Shown: positions 49,602-59,244, counted from the first letter of the stretch. The stretch is DNA of 64,000 bases from Micromonospora profundi (GCF_011927785.1 NZ_JAATJK010000001.1:5675001-5739000); one strand, 5' to 3'. Notes: generated from the sequence alone by a model not told the origin. Translations and numbers: made by a program.

Positions 49602-49769
49602 GGAGCCTCCTGGGTGCCGACATCTTCTGACGAGCCAAGCAGAGACGCCTGTGCGGTTGCTGGACGAAAGTCGAGGGGTTGGCCTGACCTTCGGCCCTGC
49701 GGTGCCCGCTGGCGCGTTCCTACGTTGTCTCCAACATGAAGGCGGTATGAACATCAGGTGAGGTGATTC

Positions 49770-50402
49770 ATGGCCGACACCGGCAGCATTGACGTTCCGG
49801 AGATCAGCGTCGAGTGGTACCACGACGTGGTCGACGCCGCCGCCGACAGCCCGCAGGCGGTGCAGTGGTTCGTCGGGCACGCCACCGAGGGGGTGATCCT
49901 GCTGCTCGGCGCGCTGCTGCTGGCGGCCGCGCTGAGCCGCCTGGCCGGCGGCCCGCACAACCGGGCACTCGCCCTTGTCGCGCCGCTGCCGACCCTCCTG
50001 GCGTACGCGGGCAGCGAAGGGCTCAAGACCGTGGTGGACGAGGACCGGCCGTGCCGGACGATCGGACAGGCGATCATCGCGGGCGCCTGTCCGCCACCTG
50101 GTGACTGGTCGTTTCCCAGCAACCACGCCACAGTTGCGGGAGCCCTGGCGGTCACCACGCTGCTGCTCTCCCGCCGGCTCGGCCTGCTCGCACTGCCGCT
50201 GGCAGCGCTTGCCGCCTTCTCCCGCGTCTTCGTGGGCGTGCACTACCCGCACGACGTGATAGCGGGTGTCCTGCTCGGCGCCCTGGTCGCCACGGTGGTG
50301 ACCCCGCTGCTGGCCCGCCCGGCCGCCGAGGCGCTACGCCGTAGGGCCGACCGCGCCCGCGCCCAGAACCCGCGGTCAGGTGATCGAGAGGTGGTCAGGT
50401 GA
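49770..50402 (+). CDS. PAP2 family membrane phosphatase
   Basis: A 210-residue protein with about five membrane segments. The three acid-phosphatase motifs are present: KTVVDEDRP, FPSNHATVAG and SRVFVGVHYPHD. This family removes phosphate from lipid or isoprenoid phosphates at the outer membrane face. The C-terminus is basic (RRRADRARAQNPRSGDREV). Its last 8 bp overlap the end of the convergent prepilin peptidase gene. Confidence 0.92.
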   Translation: MADTGSIDVPEISVEWYHDVVDAAADSPQAVQWFVGHATEGVILLLGALLLAAALSRLAGGPHNRALALVAPLPTLLAYAGSEGLKTVVDEDRPCRTIGQAIIAGACPPPGDWSFPSNHATVAGALAVTTLLLSRRLGLLALPLAALAAFSRVFVGVHYPHDVIAGVLLGALVATVVTPLLARPAAEALRRRADRARAQNPRSGDREVVR

Positions 50403-51186
50403 CCAGCAGCAGGGCGCCCACCGTGCCGAGCAACAGGAACGGGCCGAACGGCAGGTGGGTGGACCAGCGCGCCCGCCTGGCCGCCAACAGACCAATACTG
50501 ACCAGGGCGGACAGCCCGAAGGCCAGCAGCAGCCCGAGCACCACTACAGACCAACCGCACCAGCCCAGCAGCGCGCCCACACTGAGCGCCAGCTTGGCGT
50601 CGCCGAGCCCGAAGCCACGCCTGCCGAGCAGCAGCGTGCTGGTGGCAAAGAGCAGCGCCAGCCCCGTGCCGGCGGCGACGGCCCGCAGCCAGGGTGCCGG
50701 TTCGGCGTAGGCCAGCGCGGCAGCACCGAGCAGCAGCCAGGTGCCGGCCGCCGCCGGCAGGGTGAGCCGGTCGGGCAACCGGTGCACGGCCAGGTCGACG
50801 AGCACCGCCGGAATCGTCCACCCGAGCCACCAGGCAAGCGCCGGCAGCGCCCCGCCGGCCGGTCCGACGAGCACCAGCAGCACCACTGCGGCGAGCGCGG
50901 CCACCTCGACCGTTCCGGGCGGCGGTCCGACCCGGGCTCGACAGCGACCGCAGCGGCCGACCGGGGCGAGCGCCGGCCAGGGCCGGGTCAGTCCGATCGG
51001 TTCGCCGCAGGCGTCGCAGCCGGTCCGGCTTTCGGTGCCCGACGGTACGGCGTAGCGCAGGGCGGCCAACCGCAGCAGCGGGCTGACCGACAGGGCGGCC
51101 AGGACCGCCGAGAGCCGGCCGGCCGGGCTCCGATCGGGTTGGCAGTGCTGGCCCGGCGCGGCCGTCGAAGGGCCGGTCAGTGCCAT
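50395..51186 (-). CDS. Type IV prepilin peptidase (GxGD aspartyl protease)
   Basis: A 263-residue membrane protein. Two CxxC pairs (CDACGEPIG, CGRCRARVG) near the N-terminus are typical of the longer PilD-type enzymes. The catalytic Asp pair appears in VDLAVHRLPDRL and GFGLGDAKLALSVG. It would cleave prepilin leaders (G|xxxxE) of the TadE-like pseudopilins encoded by the divergent operon. ATG 51186 is chosen for a compact start. The methylation function of full PilD is uncertain. Confidence 0.9.
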   Translation of the reverse strand: MALTGPSTAAPGQHCQPDRSPAGRLSAVLAALSVSPLLRLAALRYAVPSGTESRTGCDACGEPIGLTRPWPALAPVGRCGRCRARVGPPPGTVEVAALAAVVLLVLVGPAGGALPALAWWLGWTIPAVLVDLAVHRLPDRLTLPAAAGTWLLLGAAALAYAEPAPWLRAVAAGTGLALLFATSTLLLGRRGFGLGDAKLALSVGALLGWCGWSVVVLGLLLAFGLSALVSIGLLAARRARWSTHLPFGPFLLLGTVGALLLVT

Positions 51187-51775
51187 GTCGGTCCCACCGA
51201 CGGGTCGACATCCCCCGCGTAGGCGAACACGTATCGTGACTGAACGATCGCTCTGGTGTAGCGGATGGCGCGGAAAGCGACCTTGAACTTCGGCCCGACG
51301 GCCGCACCGCCGACCCTGTCGACGCCGACCACCGAGCCCGACCGACCCCCTCGCCAATCGACCCTCGACCCCGTCGGGATGCCGGGATGAGGACGCGATG
51401 TCCCACTCCCGAGCCCGCCGGAGATCGTCCGGCAGCCCACTCCGACCCGGCGAGGCCCGAGCGAGGCCCAACCTCCGGCCGACCGTCGCCCGCAGCGCAG
51501 CACGGACACCCGCCACCACCACCCATCATCACGCAGCGTGTTCAGTTGAATTGCCTCTGTTGCATCAGCGGACGTCAGCTTATGCTCGCCCCTTGAGTGT
51601 GACGCAAGCCTCACTCCATCGACCGAACAACACGGGACATCGCATTTGTAAAGATCCGTAACGGTGAATGTGGAAGCGCAATGAACGGCTTCGGATGGGC
51701 TCATCCGGGCGCGCTTCCGTATGCCCTGCGGCGGTGACCCCCTCGCCGCCAGGCGATCACGAGGAGGGCTCGACG
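51187..51775. other. Long intergenic region between prepilin peptidase and Tad operon
   Basis: 589 bp without a credible gene. The last 150 bp is relatively AT-rich (for example TTTGTAAAGATCCGTAACGG near 51645) and should hold the promoter of the rightward Tad operon. The left part should hold that of the peptidase. No exact boxes can be assigned. Confidence 0.5.
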
Positions 51776-52342
51776 GTGCGCGGACGGCAGCTCAGAAGAG
51801 CGGCAATCTGCCTGCTGGTGACCGTCGCAGCGGTGCCGGTCGCCGCCTGCGGCAGCGAACGGGAGACCGTCAAACGGCCGACGGTGCCACGGGGCATGGA
51901 CCGACAAGCGGATTCGGACGCCGATCGACTGGCTGCGGAAAAGGCTGCGCTCGACGCATATGCCGGTTATCTCGCGGCTTCACGCGCAGCGAGTGGACGC
52001 AGCGATCCGCATGCGCCGGAACTGTCCCACTTTCTCGCCGATCCACTGCTGACCCGGGTCCAGATGTCCATTCTCCAGGCCAAGGAGCACGGCGCGATGC
52101 GTACCGGGACGTTGAAATCCGACCCGACCGTCACCTCGGTCAGCCTGGACTCGAAGCCGGCCACAGTGGAGATCCAGGACTGCCTGGACGCGACCGGCTA
52201 CCGACTGGTCTACGCCAAGGACCGACGGGTGGTCCCCGGCAGCGGCGGCGGCAGGCACCTGGCCACCGCCACCGCCACCCGCTATCCGGACGGCCGATGG
52301 CTGATCAGCTCCGGCGCGGCACACCAGGACCAGCCGTGCTGA
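51776..52342 (+). CDS. Lipoprotein at the head of the Tad operon
   Basis: A 188-residue protein from GTG 51776 with GAGGAGGG upstream. The signal peptide ends at lipobox VAAC (Cys ~25). The remainder has a helix (RLAAEKAALDAYAGYLAASR) and an alpha/beta part ending in SSGAAHQDQPC, with two Cys that could pair. Proteins of this form occur in front of actinobacterial Tad loci. Role unknown, probably at the cell envelope. Confidence 0.82.
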   Translation: MRGRQLRRAAICLLVTVAAVPVAACGSERETVKRPTVPRGMDRQADSDADRLAAEKAALDAYAGYLAASRAASGRSDPHAPELSHFLADPLLTRVQMSILQAKEHGAMRTGTLKSDPTVTSVSLDSKPATVEIQDCLDATGYRLVYAKDRRVVPGSGGGRHLATATATRYPDGRWLISSGAAHQDQPC

Positions 52343-53274
52343 CCCGGGGAGGAAAGGGCACCCCGGTCGGTCGGATGCTCGCCGGCGTCGGCATGGCTCT
52401 GCTGCTGGTGGTCGGCGCGACCCTGCCGGCCGCCGCCGCCCGCCGCGCCGACCCGGGCGTGGAGTGCCCACCCGGCCAGCCCGACTGCAACGTCTGGGAC
52501 GACGAACCCGGCACCCCCGGCGGTCCCGGTGGCGGCGGAGACAACGGTGGCGGGGACTCCGGCGGAGGCGGAGGTGGTGGTGTCTGCCAGTGGGCGGGTC
52601 GGACCATCCCCTGCTACCACGAGGCGCTCGGCTGGTTCGACAACGGCAGCGGTTGCTACTACAAGCTCGCCCAGCCGCAGAACGAGGCGCCCGAAGGTCA
52701 GCAGTGGTACGTGGAGACCTGCAACGGCGGCGACCTCGGTGCCCAGAACGTGGTGCTGCGCAGCGCCCCGCCGCCCGGCTTCGGCGCACCACCCGACCCG
52801 GAGGAGTTGGCCCGGCGGGCACTCGCCTCGATCAAGCTGCTGCCCGCGCGGCTGCGGGTGGCACCCCGCAAGGACATCGGCCCGGGCCTCGTCGGCCTCC
52901 CGGTCTGGATGTGGGCCACACCGAGCGCCAGTTACTTCGGGCCGCTAGGCGCGTCCGCGTCCGACAGAGGGTTGACAGTCACCATCGAGGCGAAGGTCGA
53001 CCGGATCGTCTGGGACATGGGCAACGGCGACAAGGTCACCTGCACCGGCCCCGGCACCCCGTACGACGCGAAGGGCAGGCGCGCAGGCCGGCCCTCCCCG
53101 GACTGCGGCTACCGCAACGGCTACCCGAAGGCCGGCACGTACCGGGTGGGTGCCACAACGTTCTGGACGGTGCGCTGGTGGACCGGCGGCGGCGTCGAGG
53201 GCGAGATCGCCCAGACCCGGACCAGTGGCACCGTGCCGGTCCAGATCAACGAGCTCCAGGTGGTGACCAGGTGA
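52336..53274 (+). CDS. Secreted protein with Gly-rich linker in the Tad operon
   Basis: About 312 residues. GTG 52336 overlaps the previous stop by 7 bp (ATG 52375 is an alternative). The signal peptide MLAGVGMALLLVVGATLPAA is followed by a Gly/Asp/Pro-rich linker (GGPGGGGDNGGGDSGGGGGG) and a beta-rich domain with pairs of Cys (CQWAGRTIPCYH, CYYKLAQPQ, VTCTGPG, DCGYRNGY). It is probably an extracellular component or scaffold of the pilus. No enzymatic motif is seen. Confidence 0.82.
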   Translation: MLTRGGKGTPVGRMLAGVGMALLLVVGATLPAAAARRADPGVECPPGQPDCNVWDDEPGTPGGPGGGGDNGGGDSGGGGGGGVCQWAGRTIPCYHEALGWFDNGSGCYYKLAQPQNEAPEGQQWYVETCNGGDLGAQNVVLRSAPPPGFGAPPDPEELARRALASIKLLPARLRVAPRKDIGPGLVGLPVWMWATPSASYFGPLGASASDRGLTVTIEAKVDRIVWDMGNGDKVTCTGPGTPYDAKGRRAGRPSPDCGYRNGYPKAGTYRVGATTFWTVRWWTGGGVEGEIAQTRTSGTVPVQINELQVVTR

Positions 53275-53299
53275 GAAGCGAGCGAACGGAGCATGACCG

Positions 53300-53956
53300 G
53301 TGAGTCTGGCGACGCGTAACGGGGCCGGGCAGGTGGACGCGCCGGTCAGCCCGCCGAAGGTGGTACGGCAGCGCCGGGTTCGCCCCGGGCTGCTCGGCCT
53401 GGCCGTACTCCTGATCGCCCTGGGTGGGCTGGGCGCCGCGTTCGCGGTCACCTCGGTCCGTGCAACGGGCAGCTATCTCGCGGTGGCACGGCCGGTGGAG
53501 GTGGGGCGGGAGATCAGCGCCGCCGACCTGATCACCGTCCAGGTCGCCGGTGGGCAGGGGCTGGACCCGGTGCCCGCCGCCCGGTTGAACGAGGTGGTCG
53601 GCAAGCGGGCCGCCGTGGCCCTGCTCCCCGGCACCCTGCTCACCCTCGGGCAGGTCACCGACGCCCCGCTGCTCGGTCCGGGTCAGCAGCAGATCGCGCT
53701 GGGCCTGAAGCCCGCGCAGGTTCCGGCGCGTGAACTGCACCCCGGCGACAAGGTCCTGCTGGTCAGCACGCCGGACGACAACGCCACCGGGGCGACCGCC
53801 ACCGGCACCCGGTTCGCGGCCACCGTGATCGACATGGTCAGCCCGACGGACAACGAGAGAGTGCTGTACCTGGCGCTCCCCGTCCGGGACGTACCCGCCG
53901 TGGTGGCCCTGGCCGCCCAGGAGCGGCTCGCCGTCGTGCTTACCGAGGCGGCCTGA
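53300..53956 (+). CDS. CpaB/SAF-domain protein of the Tad system
   Basis: A 218-residue protein. One membrane segment at ~30-50 (GLLGLAVLLIALGGLGAAFA) anchors a SAF domain (VARPVEVGREISAADLITVQ, GKRAAVALLPGTLLT). The family is the CpaB/RcpC class that helps assemble the pilus at the envelope. GTG 53300 is chosen because the basic stretch RQRRVRPG directly precedes the membrane helix. Confidence 0.85.
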   Translation: MSLATRNGAGQVDAPVSPPKVVRQRRVRPGLLGLAVLLIALGGLGAAFAVTSVRATGSYLAVARPVEVGREISAADLITVQVAGGQGLDPVPAARLNEVVGKRAAVALLPGTLLTLGQVTDAPLLGPGQQQIALGLKPAQVPARELHPGDKVLLVSTPDDNATGATATGTRFAATVIDMVSPTDNERVLYLALPVRDVPAVVALAAQERLAVVLTEAA

Positions 53957-53958
53957 GG

Positions 53959-54759
53959 ATGGCGATCATCGCGCTGGTGTCCGCGAAGGGTTCGCCCGGG
54001 GTGACCACCTCGGCGCTGGCCTGCGCGCTGGCCTGGCACCGCCGACTGGTCCTGGCCGAATGCGACCCGGCCGGCGGGTCGATCCTCGCCGGATATCTCG
54101 GTGGCCAGTTGGACGGGCCGCGCGGGATCGGCGAACTGGCAGTCGGGGAGCTGCGGGACGGCAACCTGGAGACGGCGTTCTGGTCGCAGCTTGTCGATCT
54201 GGACGCGCCACGCCGGGAACGGCTGCTGTTGCCCGGCCTTGTCGACCCGGCCCAGGCCGGCAGTGTCACACCGCTCTGGCAGCGCTTCGCGGACTACTTC
54301 ACCGCATTGGACCGCGGCAACCCCGGCTACGACGTGCTCGTCGACTGCGGTCGCCTGCATGTCACCGGCCCACCGTTGCCACTGCTGCGGGCCGCCTCTG
54401 TGGTGCTGCTCGTGACCCGGGCCCACCTGCCGGACCTGTCCGGAACGCGAGCTGTGGCCACCGCCCTCGAACGGGACTTCGCCGACCACCGGGTGCCGCC
54501 GGGCACGCTACGGCTGCTGCTGGTCGGCGACGGGCACGGACGTACCGAGATCAGCCGCGCGTTGAAACTGCCTGTCATCGCCCGACTGCCGCACGATCCG
54601 CGTACCGCGCAGGTGCTGGCCCTTGGTGGCACGGTGCGGTCCGGACGGCCGCTGCTGCGCGCGGCCGCCGGCTTGGAGGTGCCGGTCGGCGCGCTGCTGG
54701 AACGACGGCGGGCGCGACTTGCCTGGCCGGTGCAGCAGGTGGTGCCCGATGCGGTTTGA
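53959..54759 (+). CDS. TadZ/CpaE-like ParA-type ATPase
   Basis: A 266-residue protein. The N-terminal loop VSAKGSPGVTTSALACALAW is a deviant Walker A of the MinD/ParA family (KGSPGVTT). DVLVDCGRL is the Walker B-like strand. No receiver domain is present, unlike full CpaE. TadZ places the pilus machine at a site in the cell. It starts right after the CpaB-like gene and overlaps tadA by 11 bp. Confidence 0.88.
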   Translation: MAIIALVSAKGSPGVTTSALACALAWHRRLVLAECDPAGGSILAGYLGGQLDGPRGIGELAVGELRDGNLETAFWSQLVDLDAPRRERLLLPGLVDPAQAGSVTPLWQRFADYFTALDRGNPGYDVLVDCGRLHVTGPPLPLLRAASVVLLVTRAHLPDLSGTRAVATALERDFADHRVPPGTLRLLLVGDGHGRTEISRALKLPVIARLPHDPRTAQVLALGGTVRSGRPLLRAAAGLEVPVGALLERRRARLAWPVQQVVPDAV

Positions 54760-56281
54760 GCCGGTCTCCGCCGACCCGCGTCAGCAGCCGCCGGGTGCGA
54801 CGTCCACGGCACCGCCGCTGCCCACGCCGAACGGCCGGCACCATCCACCGCTACCGACCCCGGTCCCCGCCGTCAACCCGCCACCGGAGCAACCCCGACC
54901 CCGGACGGACTTCCAGGTGGTGCGGGAGCTTCGCCGCGAACTGACCGAACGCCTCACCCTGTGGCAGCGCGGCCGGGAGTTCACAGTCGACGAGGAGGAC
55001 ACCGAGCGGGCGCGACTGGCCGTCGCTGTGGTCTCCGAGTACGCCGACGCGGTCCGCCGGGCAGGTACGCCGATGGCCGCAGGCGAGGAGCGCCTGCTGC
55101 TCGACCAGGTGACAGCCGAACTGGTCGGGCTGGGCCGGCTACAGACCCTGCTTGTCGACGACACCATCGAGGAGGTGCACATCCTCGGTTGCGACCAGGT
55201 GCGCATCACCAGGCACGGCGGTGGGGTGGACTGGGCCGAGCCGATCGCCGACAGCGACGCCGAGTTGGTGGAGATCCTCCAGGCGGCGGCCCGGCGGGCC
55301 GGCGCGACCGAGCGGTCACTGTCCACAGTGAAGCCGACACTCGACCTGCAACTGCCCGACGGCAGCCGGCTGGCCGCGGTGTTCCTGGTCAGCCACCGCC
55401 CGTACGCGGTGATCCGCAAGCACAACACGCTGGACGTCAGCCTGGACGACGTGGCCGGCGCCCGGGGCGACCTGGACGAAATGATCGACCCCCTGCTGCG
55501 CGACTTCCTTCGTGCGGCGATGCGCGCCGGGTTGAACATCATGGTGGCCGGGTTGGCCGGTGCCGGAAAGACCACGATCATCCGGGCGTTGATGAACGAG
55601 ATCCCGCCCGACGAGCCGTACGTGCTGCTGGAGGAGAGCCGGGAGTTGCTGCCGGCACGCCGCCGGGAGCGGCACCGGGCGGTGATGAGCTTCGAAGCCC
55701 GCGAGGGGCACGGCGAGCGCGGCTTCGACGGCCGGCCTGCGGGCGAGGTGACGATCGCCGACCTGATCCCGCTGTCGCTGCGGATGGGCGTACTGCGGAT
55801 CATCGTGGGCGAGGTGCGCTCCCGGGAGATCGTGCCGATGCTCCAGGCGATGACCACCAGCCGCGGTTCGATGTGCACGATCCACGCCCGTACGGCCTCC
55901 GGGGTGGGTGAACGCATCGTCGAGTTGGCGCTGGCGCACGGCCGCGAGATGACAGTCGACCAGGCCCGGCGGATGGCCGGCAACGCCCTCGACCTGATCG
56001 TCTACGTCACCGTCGAGGACGAGACAGCGATCGGCGGACGCAAGCACCGGTTCGTCTCCCATGTGGAGGAGGTGATCGGGGCCGGTGAGGCCGGACGTAT
56101 CACCACCACGAGCGTCTTCGGGCCGGGCGCGGACGGGCGTGCGGTCCCTCAACACCTGCCCGAGCGGGTCCGCGACCAGTTGCTGCGTGTGGGCTACGAC
56201 GCACGGCTGCTGACCCGGTGGATCGAGGCCGGCACCGGAGCGTGGCGTCGCCCCCGACAGACCCGACTGGGCCGGCGGTGA
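54749..56281 (+). CDS. tadA: TadA/CpaF secretion ATPase
   Basis: A 510-residue protein. The first ~50 residues are a Pro-rich linker, then the N-terminal domain, then the motor domain with Walker A GLAGAGKTT (Lys ~274), the Asp/Glu box around EESRELL, and Walker B RIIVGEVRSREIVP followed by SMCTIHARTASG. It powers assembly of the Tad pilus from the cytoplasm. The start overlaps tadZ. A C-terminal basic tail ends RLGRR. Confidence 0.95.
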   Translation: MRFEPVSADPRQQPPGATSTAPPLPTPNGRHHPPLPTPVPAVNPPPEQPRPRTDFQVVRELRRELTERLTLWQRGREFTVDEEDTERARLAVAVVSEYADAVRRAGTPMAAGEERLLLDQVTAELVGLGRLQTLLVDDTIEEVHILGCDQVRITRHGGGVDWAEPIADSDAELVEILQAAARRAGATERSLSTVKPTLDLQLPDGSRLAAVFLVSHRPYAVIRKHNTLDVSLDDVAGARGDLDEMIDPLLRDFLRAAMRAGLNIMVAGLAGAGKTTIIRALMNEIPPDEPYVLLEESRELLPARRRERHRAVMSFEAREGHGERGFDGRPAGEVTIADLIPLSLRMGVLRIIVGEVRSREIVPMLQAMTTSRGSMCTIHARTASGVGERIVELALAHGREMTVDQARRMAGNALDLIVYVTVEDETAIGGRKHRFVSHVEEVIGAGEAGRITTTSVFGPGADGRAVPQHLPERVRDQLLRVGYDARLLTRWIEAGTGAWRRPRQTRLGRR

Positions 56282-56285
56282 CGTG

Positions 56286-57188
56286 ATGGGAAACAGCCTT
56301 GAGTTGATCGCCGTGATCTCCGGGGCCGCCTGTGTCGCCGGACTGCTGCTGGCCGTGGTCGCGCTTGTGGGCACCCGCCGGCCCGCCGGCCCCGGTCCGG
56401 GCGCGGGTCCCGGCCTTGCTCGACTGTGGCGCGGATCCAGCCCCAACCCCGCCGAGCAACGCGCCCATCAGGCACTGCTGCTCGCCGCGGTGGTGGCCGG
56501 CGCGCTCGCCTTCCTGTTGACCGGGCTGCCGGTGGTGGGTCTGCTGGTGGCTGTGGCGGTGCCCGGCACGCCGTGGCTGTTCGCGGTGGGCAAGGCCGAG
56601 CAGCGCGCCATCGCCCGCATCGAGGCGGTCGGCGAGTGGACGCGCCGCCTCAAGGACGTTTCCGGCATCGGGCAGGGCCTCCAGCAGTCCATCATCGGCA
56701 CGATCGGCAGCGTGCCACCGGGCATCGAGGACGAGGTACGGCTGCTCGCCGCCCGGTTGCAGGCCGGCTGGACGGCGCGTACCGCGTTGCTGGCCTTCGC
56801 CGACGAGATCGGCGACCCGGTCTGCGACCAGGTGGTGGCGGCGTTGATCCTGCACCTGAGCGATCGGGGTGAACGACTCGGTGACGTGCTCGGCTCTATC
56901 GCCGGCGCGGCGGCGGCGGAGGTCGCCACCCGCCGGGAGATCGAAGCCAAGCGCACCCAGCCCCGGTTCGCGGTCCGCTTCCTGACCGGCATGACCCTGG
57001 CGACCCTGGCGTACGGGCTGGTCAACACCGAGTACATCAAGCCGTACGGCACACCGACCGGCCAGGTGGTGATGGCCACCCTCGGCGCGGCCTTCATCGG
57101 TCTGCTGGCCTGGGTCCGTTCGATGAGTCAGCCGCAGCGCCCGGCCCGGTTCCTGCCGGCTCCGGACCCGCAGGAGGTGCTCGCGTGA
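56286..57188 (+). CDS. tadB: TadB inner-membrane platform protein
   Basis: About 300 residues. Two N-terminal membrane segments, a cytoplasmic T2SSF-type domain (WTRRLKDVSGIGQGLQQSII and LSDRGERLGDVLGSIAG), and two C-terminal segments. It forms the platform on which TadA acts. GTG 56283 or ATG 56286 could start it, and the ATG is preferred. It begins 4 nt after the tadA stop. Confidence 0.9.
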   Translation: MGNSLELIAVISGAACVAGLLLAVVALVGTRRPAGPGPGAGPGLARLWRGSSPNPAEQRAHQALLLAAVVAGALAFLLTGLPVVGLLVAVAVPGTPWLFAVGKAEQRAIARIEAVGEWTRRLKDVSGIGQGLQQSIIGTIGSVPPGIEDEVRLLAARLQAGWTARTALLAFADEIGDPVCDQVVAALILHLSDRGERLGDVLGSIAGAAAAEVATRREIEAKRTQPRFAVRFLTGMTLATLAYGLVNTEYIKPYGTPTGQVVMATLGAAFIGLLAWVRSMSQPQRPARFLPAPDPQEVLA

Positions 57189-57228
57189 ACGCGAGCAACG
57201 CGGGCCCGCGCGGCGGAGGTGAGCACCG

Positions 57229-58104
57229 ATGATCGTCCTCAACTGGCACCTCGCCATCGCTGTGTGCGGCGGGGCCACCATCGGGTTGGGGCTGTTCCTG
57301 GTGATCCGGGAGTTGGTGCCGGCGACCCCGGCGCTCGGGCCGGCGCTGCGCCGGTTGCACCAGCCGCCCAGCCTTGGCCGGGTCGCCGCTCCCACGTCCC
57401 GGCAACCGGACTGGTTGACCGGGCTGGCCCGCTGGCTGCGACCGCCGCACCGGCAGCTCGCCCTGATCGGTCAGACCTCCGAGCAGTACGCGCTGTCGGT
57501 GCTGCTCTCCGCGCTGATCGGGCTGGCCACGCCTACCCTGCTCGGCGTCGCGCTGTTCGTGCTCGGCATCTCGTTTCCCCTTGTCATTCCGGTGCTCGGC
57601 AGCCTCGGCATGGCGCTGGTCGCCGGGCTGCTGGCGCACCGGGCGGTGCTGACCAAGGCGGACGCCGCCCGGGACGAGTTCCGGCAGGCCGTCTGCACCT
57701 ACCTGGACCTGGTGGCGTTGCAACTGTCCGCCGCGCACGGTCCTGTGCAGTCGTTGGAGCGGGCCGCCGCGGTCTGCGACGGCTGGGTCTTCGACCGAAT
57801 CCAGGAGTCCCTGCGGATCGCCCAGATGCAGATGCACGCGCCCTGGGACGAACTGCGCGACCTCGCCGACAAGATCGGCATCCCGGAGCTGGGGGACGTC
57901 GGCGCGATCATGCGGTCCTCCGGCAGCGAGGGCGCGCAGGTGCACGAGACCCTGCGCAGCAGGGCCGACTCGTTGCGCGACCAGATCCGCACCGACAACC
58001 TCGCCCGCGCCGAGGGCGTGACCAGCCGACTCGACATCCCGGGCGCACTGCTCGTCTTCGTGCTGCTCGGCTTCGTCGTCTATCCGTTCCTCGCCCGAGT
58101 CTGA
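57229..58104 (+). CDS. tadC: TadC inner-membrane platform protein
   Basis: A 291-residue protein paired with TadB. It has membrane segments near residues 10-28, 85-135 and at the C-terminus, and a T2SSF-like core (FRQAVCTYLDLVALQLSAAH, DELRDLADKIGIPELGDVGA). GGAGGTGAGC precedes ATG 57229. Its role is the same platform as TadB. Confidence 0.9.
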   Translation: MIVLNWHLAIAVCGGATIGLGLFLVIRELVPATPALGPALRRLHQPPSLGRVAAPTSRQPDWLTGLARWLRPPHRQLALIGQTSEQYALSVLLSALIGLATPTLLGVALFVLGISFPLVIPVLGSLGMALVAGLLAHRAVLTKADAARDEFRQAVCTYLDLVALQLSAAHGPVQSLERAAAVCDGWVFDRIQESLRIAQMQMHAPWDELRDLADKIGIPELGDVGAIMRSSGSEGAQVHETLRSRADSLRDQIRTDNLARAEGVTSRLDIPGALLVFVLLGFVVYPFLARV

Positions 58105-58127
58105 CCCGATCCCAGAAGGAGTACGCC

Positions 58128-58331
58128 ATGTCCCTCATCAGCTACCTGCACGTCGTGCTGACGACGCGCCTCGCCGAGGTGCGCCGCGACGGCGAGCGCG
58201 GAGACAGCCCGGTCCCGACCGCTGTGATCATCTTCGGTCTGGTCTTCGTGGCGACAATCGTCACCGGCCTGGCCCTGAGCAAGGCCAACGACTGGATGAC
58301 GAACATTCCGACCCACACGAACCCGAAGTAG
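58128..58331 (+). CDS. Small pilin-like protein of the Tad operon
   Basis: A 67-residue protein. A short charged leader (TTRLAEVRRDGERG) precedes a hydrophobic helix (TAVIIFGLVFVATIVTGLAL) and a polar tail, the shape of a Flp pilin. The candidate cleavage site is G25|DSPVP, but the residue at +5 is Pro rather than the Glu of typical Flp pilins. AGAAGGAG precedes ATG 58128. If it is the major pilin, processing may differ. Otherwise it is a small membrane component. Confidence 0.75.
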   Translation: MSLISYLHVVLTTRLAEVRRDGERGDSPVPTAVIIFGLVFVATIVTGLALSKANDWMTNIPTHTNPK

Positions 58332-58336
58332 CAAAC

Positions 58337-58780
58337 ATGCGCGGAGCCGCGTACCCGTGCTGGTGCCGGGCGGTGTCGACCGCCCGGCGCCGGCTCGTGG
58401 CCGGCGACCGGGAGCGGGGTGCCAACCCTGTGGAGTTGGCAGTGGTGATGCCGCTTATCCTGCTGCTGCTGTTCGCGTCGATCCAGGTCTCGGCCGTCTT
58501 CCTGGCCCGCTCCACGGCGTTGAACGCCGCGCAGAGCGGGGTCAACGCCGAGCGGCTGTACCAGGCGCCCGACGGCGCCGGGGCGGCAAGCGCCACCCGG
58601 TTCCTGACCGCCTCGGGCGGCTGGCTGGTGGGCTGGGACAAGAACGCCCCGAGCTGCGTGACCACCGAGGTCGAGGTGACCTGCACGGTGCGCGGCCGGT
58701 CCCTGTCGGTGGTGCCCGGCGTGAACTTCGCGGTGCAGCAGACCGCCCACGGAACGGTGGAGCGGGTGACCCAGCCGTGA
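58337..58780 (+). CDS. TadE-like pseudopilin
   Basis: A 147-residue protein. The prepilin-type leader ends at G28, followed by ANPVELAVVMPLILLLL, with Glu at +5 as the peptidase expects. The soluble domain has two Cys (APSCVTTEVEVTCTVRG). TadE proteins are minor pilins needed for assembly. The stop overlaps the next gene (GTGA). Confidence 0.88.
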   Translation: MRGAAYPCWCRAVSTARRRLVAGDRERGANPVELAVVMPLILLLLFASIQVSAVFLARSTALNAAQSGVNAERLYQAPDGAGAASATRFLTASGGWLVGWDKNAPSCVTTEVEVTCTVRGRSLSVVPGVNFAVQQTAHGTVERVTQP

Positions 58781-59244
58781 ACCGTCCCGCCGAGCGCGGC
58801 TCGGTCTCCATCGAGGTGGCGGTGCTCGCGCCCGCGTTCATCGCGCTCATGGTGCTGGCCGGTGTGGCCGGGCGCAGCGCGGTGGCCGCCGAGGCGATCG
58901 ACGCTGCCGCGCACGACGCCGCCCGCGCCGCGTCGATCTCCCGGGACGCCTCCACCGCCCGCGCCCAGGCCCGTGAGGCCGCCCGCAACCAGCTGGACTG
59001 GCGTGGTCTGGCCTGCACCAACACCCCCACGCTGACGTTCACCGGCTCGGTGCAGGGCCGGGCCACGAGCTTCGACGACGCCTTCCGCAGCCCCGTCGGG
59101 CAGGACGCCACTGTCACCATCCAGGTCGCCTGCCGGGTGTCCTTCCGGGACCTGAGGCTCGGCGCGCTGCCCGGCATGCCGACCGACAACCGCGTAGTGG
59201 CGAGCTTCACCTCACCCCTGGACCGCTACCGGAGCCGGCAATGA
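58777..59244 (+). CDS. Second TadE-like pseudopilin
   Basis: A 155-residue protein from GTG 58777. The very short leader MNRPAERG is followed by SVSIEVAVLAPAFIALMVL, with Glu at +5 after G8. The soluble part is helical (DAAAHDAARAASISRDASTA), with a central pair of Cys. Overlaps on both sides indicate tight coupling with its neighbours. Confidence 0.88.
   Translation: MNRPAERGSVSIEVAVLAPAFIALMVLAGVAGRSAVAAEAIDAAAHDAARAASISRDASTARAQAREAARNQLDWRGLACTNTPTLTFTGSVQGRATSFDDAFRSPVGQDATVTIQVACRVSFRDLRLGALPGMPTDNRVVASFTSPLDRYRSRQ

Noticed and set aside
47412..49739. A 775-codon plus-strand open frame opposite the GH65 gene
   Set aside because: No recognisable motif, and the opposite strand encodes a full-length GH65 enzyme with its catalytic motif.
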